64,000 nucleotides of DNA from Ashinkailepas kermadecensis (lineage: Eukaryota > Arthropoda > Thecostraca > Neolepadidae): positions 870,001-934,000 of the forward strand of contig JAOTOM010005112.1 in NCBI GenBank assembly GCA_034440615.1, in the 5' to 3' direction. The first letter of the stretch is position 1; each line of letters starts with the position of its first letter. The translations under genes were made by a program, and so were the position numbers. Of this stretch, positions 62,349 to 64,000 are shown in pieces. A model generated the notes under the pieces. That model did not search any database. It was not told where the DNA came from and was given only the letters and a program-made list of their open reading frames with translations.

Positions 62349-62361
62349 TCCAAGCATCATT
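62349..62361 (+). repeat. SINE target-site duplication, left copy
   Basis: TCCAAGCATCATT, identical to 62523-62535 on the other side of the SINE. Confidence 0.8.
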
Positions 62362-62522
62362 GGTTGGTTATTGGTTTTACGACACGTCGACCGTTGAGTC
62401 ATGTAGCGTCGCCAATCTCTCACGCTGATTGGTCGCGGGCGAAGAGTAGCGACAGGTGAGACTCGAACCCACAACCTTTCGATTGTGAGACGAGCATCTT
62501 ACCCCTAGACCACTCGTCCCCT
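62362..62522 (-). mobile_element. tRNA-derived SINE with target-site duplications
   Basis: Read on the minus strand it starts with a tRNA-like head (62449-62522). The head has an A box TGGTCTAGGGG (62502-62512), a B box GGTTCGAGTCT (62459-62469), a 5-bp T stem (GTGGG/CTCAC) and an anticodon-loop-like CTCACAA (CAC, Val). The acceptor stem does not pair, so it is not a working tRNA. A body of about 70 bases and a tail TAAAACCAATAACCAACC follow. The insertion is bounded by perfect 13-base direct repeats TCCAAGCATCATT at 62349-62361 and 62523-62535, the mark of LINE-mediated insertion. Perfect duplications suggest a recent event. Confidence 0.8.
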
Positions 62523-62535
62523 TCCAAGCATCATT
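62523..62535 (+). repeat. SINE target-site duplication, right copy
   Basis: TCCAAGCATCATT, identical to 62349-62361. Confidence 0.8.
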
Positions 62536-64000
62536 AAACAGAAATACTAAGCAAAACATAAATGTATTATATAAGGTACAATTGATTATATTTTGGCACA
62601 CCTGCATGTAGTATATCATCGATCTGGCGTATGGCAACGACAAAAATACCGTACCGCCTTCCTTACCGTAAACTCCTCAAACATACGAAACGGTGCAGAA
62701 AAAAAACAAGCAGTCTAACCACACACCATGAGGATCAATGCTGCACGTCCCAATATACAATGTGGCCAGGCAGCACACTCTGAGGTACCAAAGGAATCAT
62801 GCGGCATGTGCCAAGTTCCCACACAAGTCGGGCGGCACCTCCCATAATACCACAGGAAGCTGGATCACTCGGTCCCAGGAGACGACAGAAGAACGACATG
62901 GAAGCTACGAGACCACAGGGAACCGGACAACATGGGAATGGAAATCGCGGCTTCAGTAGACCACAACACAACTGGACCAGATGGCCAAGAGAGCACAGAA
63001 TCAACGGAAGAATCGACTACAGTATCTCAGAGATCGGGCATCGCCTCATAAGACCGAATTCGATGTTCGCCACGGGTTGTGGGAGAACGGGCCACACCGA
63101 TTTCGTGGTTACCACCACAGAACGGTCCACCACTCGGTCAAAGGGACGGCCACAATATGGCGAGAAGGCACCTGTATGCGCACAAATTTGAGTCGAAGGA
63201 AGACACCAAGGGGAGATACAATAGAGGGATGGGGCAGGCCACCTAACCTGTAATCTCTTCCCGAGTGCAAACAAAACACCATCACGCAGTGTATGTAAAT
63301 GCATCGAACAAACCAAAGCTTAAGCTGAAATCTTACGCGCAACGCACCGCTCGAGAACACAATATGCACACCGCAGCTGAGTTACGAATCATGCAGCTTG
63401 TCAACTGAACTGCATCACCAGACATGTTCACTACGAGGTCAAATGCAGCGTCAAACCAAGCAGTCTAAATCGCCAACATATATCCAAAGGGACAGTACGG
63501 GCATGGAAACACTTCAGAGCCACAGCCGCTGCAAAAACATTTGAGACAGTTTCAAAACGTCACTGGCCTGCATACAACCAAGTAATACAATGCAAACAGA
63601 AATCAAGCAAACAGTAATCCACTGAAGTTGACACGCATGCACACCCAAGTGATGATATTGGAGGGAGTGTAGATGAAAAAGATGGTTGACAGACAGAAAA
63701 ACAGACAACGATGTAACAAGGGTTGTAATACATTAATAGTAGAACAAACAAAAAACAAGAACATAAGCGAGGGACGGCAACATTTCCAGAATAAACAAGG
63801 CTCAAAAGTCGGACTTTTCAAGTCAGTTAATTCAGTATGGCACAAATTGATGCTGTCGACTTGTAGTTTGCATACTTAAGCTCCATACCAAACACAACAT
63901 ATATGTATTTTCTTCACCGATTCGCACTTTAATCTCCGGTATGAGTAGCAGATCAAGTGGGTGCGTCACACTGCTCAGACCAGCAGATTGACCCAATAAC
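62536..64000. other. intergenic sequence downstream of hh
   Basis: AC-rich, with loosely repetitive CCACA/GAGACCACAGG words at 62830-63180. No recognised gene, RNA or array; open frames are short and without motifs. Confidence 0.5.

Noticed and set aside
62448..62522. Functional tRNA-Val (CAC)
   Set aside because: Acceptor stem ends do not pair and the anticodon stem is weak; the perfect target-site duplications show it is the head of a SINE.

Overview
The window is a piece of an animal nuclear genome, and it holds one recognisable gene: a hedgehog (hh) orthologue on the + strand, in three coding exons at 301-618, 44268-44529 and 61094-61791. The exons join in phase (0, then 1) into a 425-residue protein. 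It has a signal peptide, the palmitoylation cysteine Cys30, a complete HhN signalling domain and a complete Hog/Hint autoprocessing domain (cleavage Gly203|Cys204; Asp249, Thr272, His275 and Cys348 in place). Both introns lie at the positions used by vertebrate and insect hh genes. The family, the intron positions and short TTAGG-type stretches suggest an arthropod, and I lean towards a crustacean. The sequence does not fix the species.

Layout: 1-300 is a CpG-rich promoter/5' leader with a CCAAT box and a 5-codon upstream ORF. Intron 1 is 43.6 kb (619-44267) and intron 2 is 16.6 kb (44530-61093). Neither intron contains another credible gene. They are filled with more than 25 different tandem arrays (units 16-80 bp), several microsatellites, a three-copy dispersed repeat, CpG-rich islands and stretches of plain AT-richer sequence. 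Downstream of the stop (61792-64000) lie the presumed 3' UTR and a 161-bp tRNA-derived SINE with 13-bp target-site duplications. Almost all long ORFs in the window come from tandem arrays or CT-rich tracts.

The most unusual structure surrounds exon 2. The 54-bp array directly upstream carries the 3' splice site inside its repeat unit: eleven acceptor-like copies (pyrimidine tract + CAG + CGC-like start) precede the genuine one, which is simply the last unit. An in-frame TGA at 44244-44246 means that use of the nearest copies would truncate Hedgehog. A different 48-bp array starts about 30 bases after the exon 2 donor and stays open in frame for 179 codons. The signalling domain also has two substitutions at usually invariant positions: Gly108 for the conserved Cys, and Ser137 for a calcium-ligand Asp.
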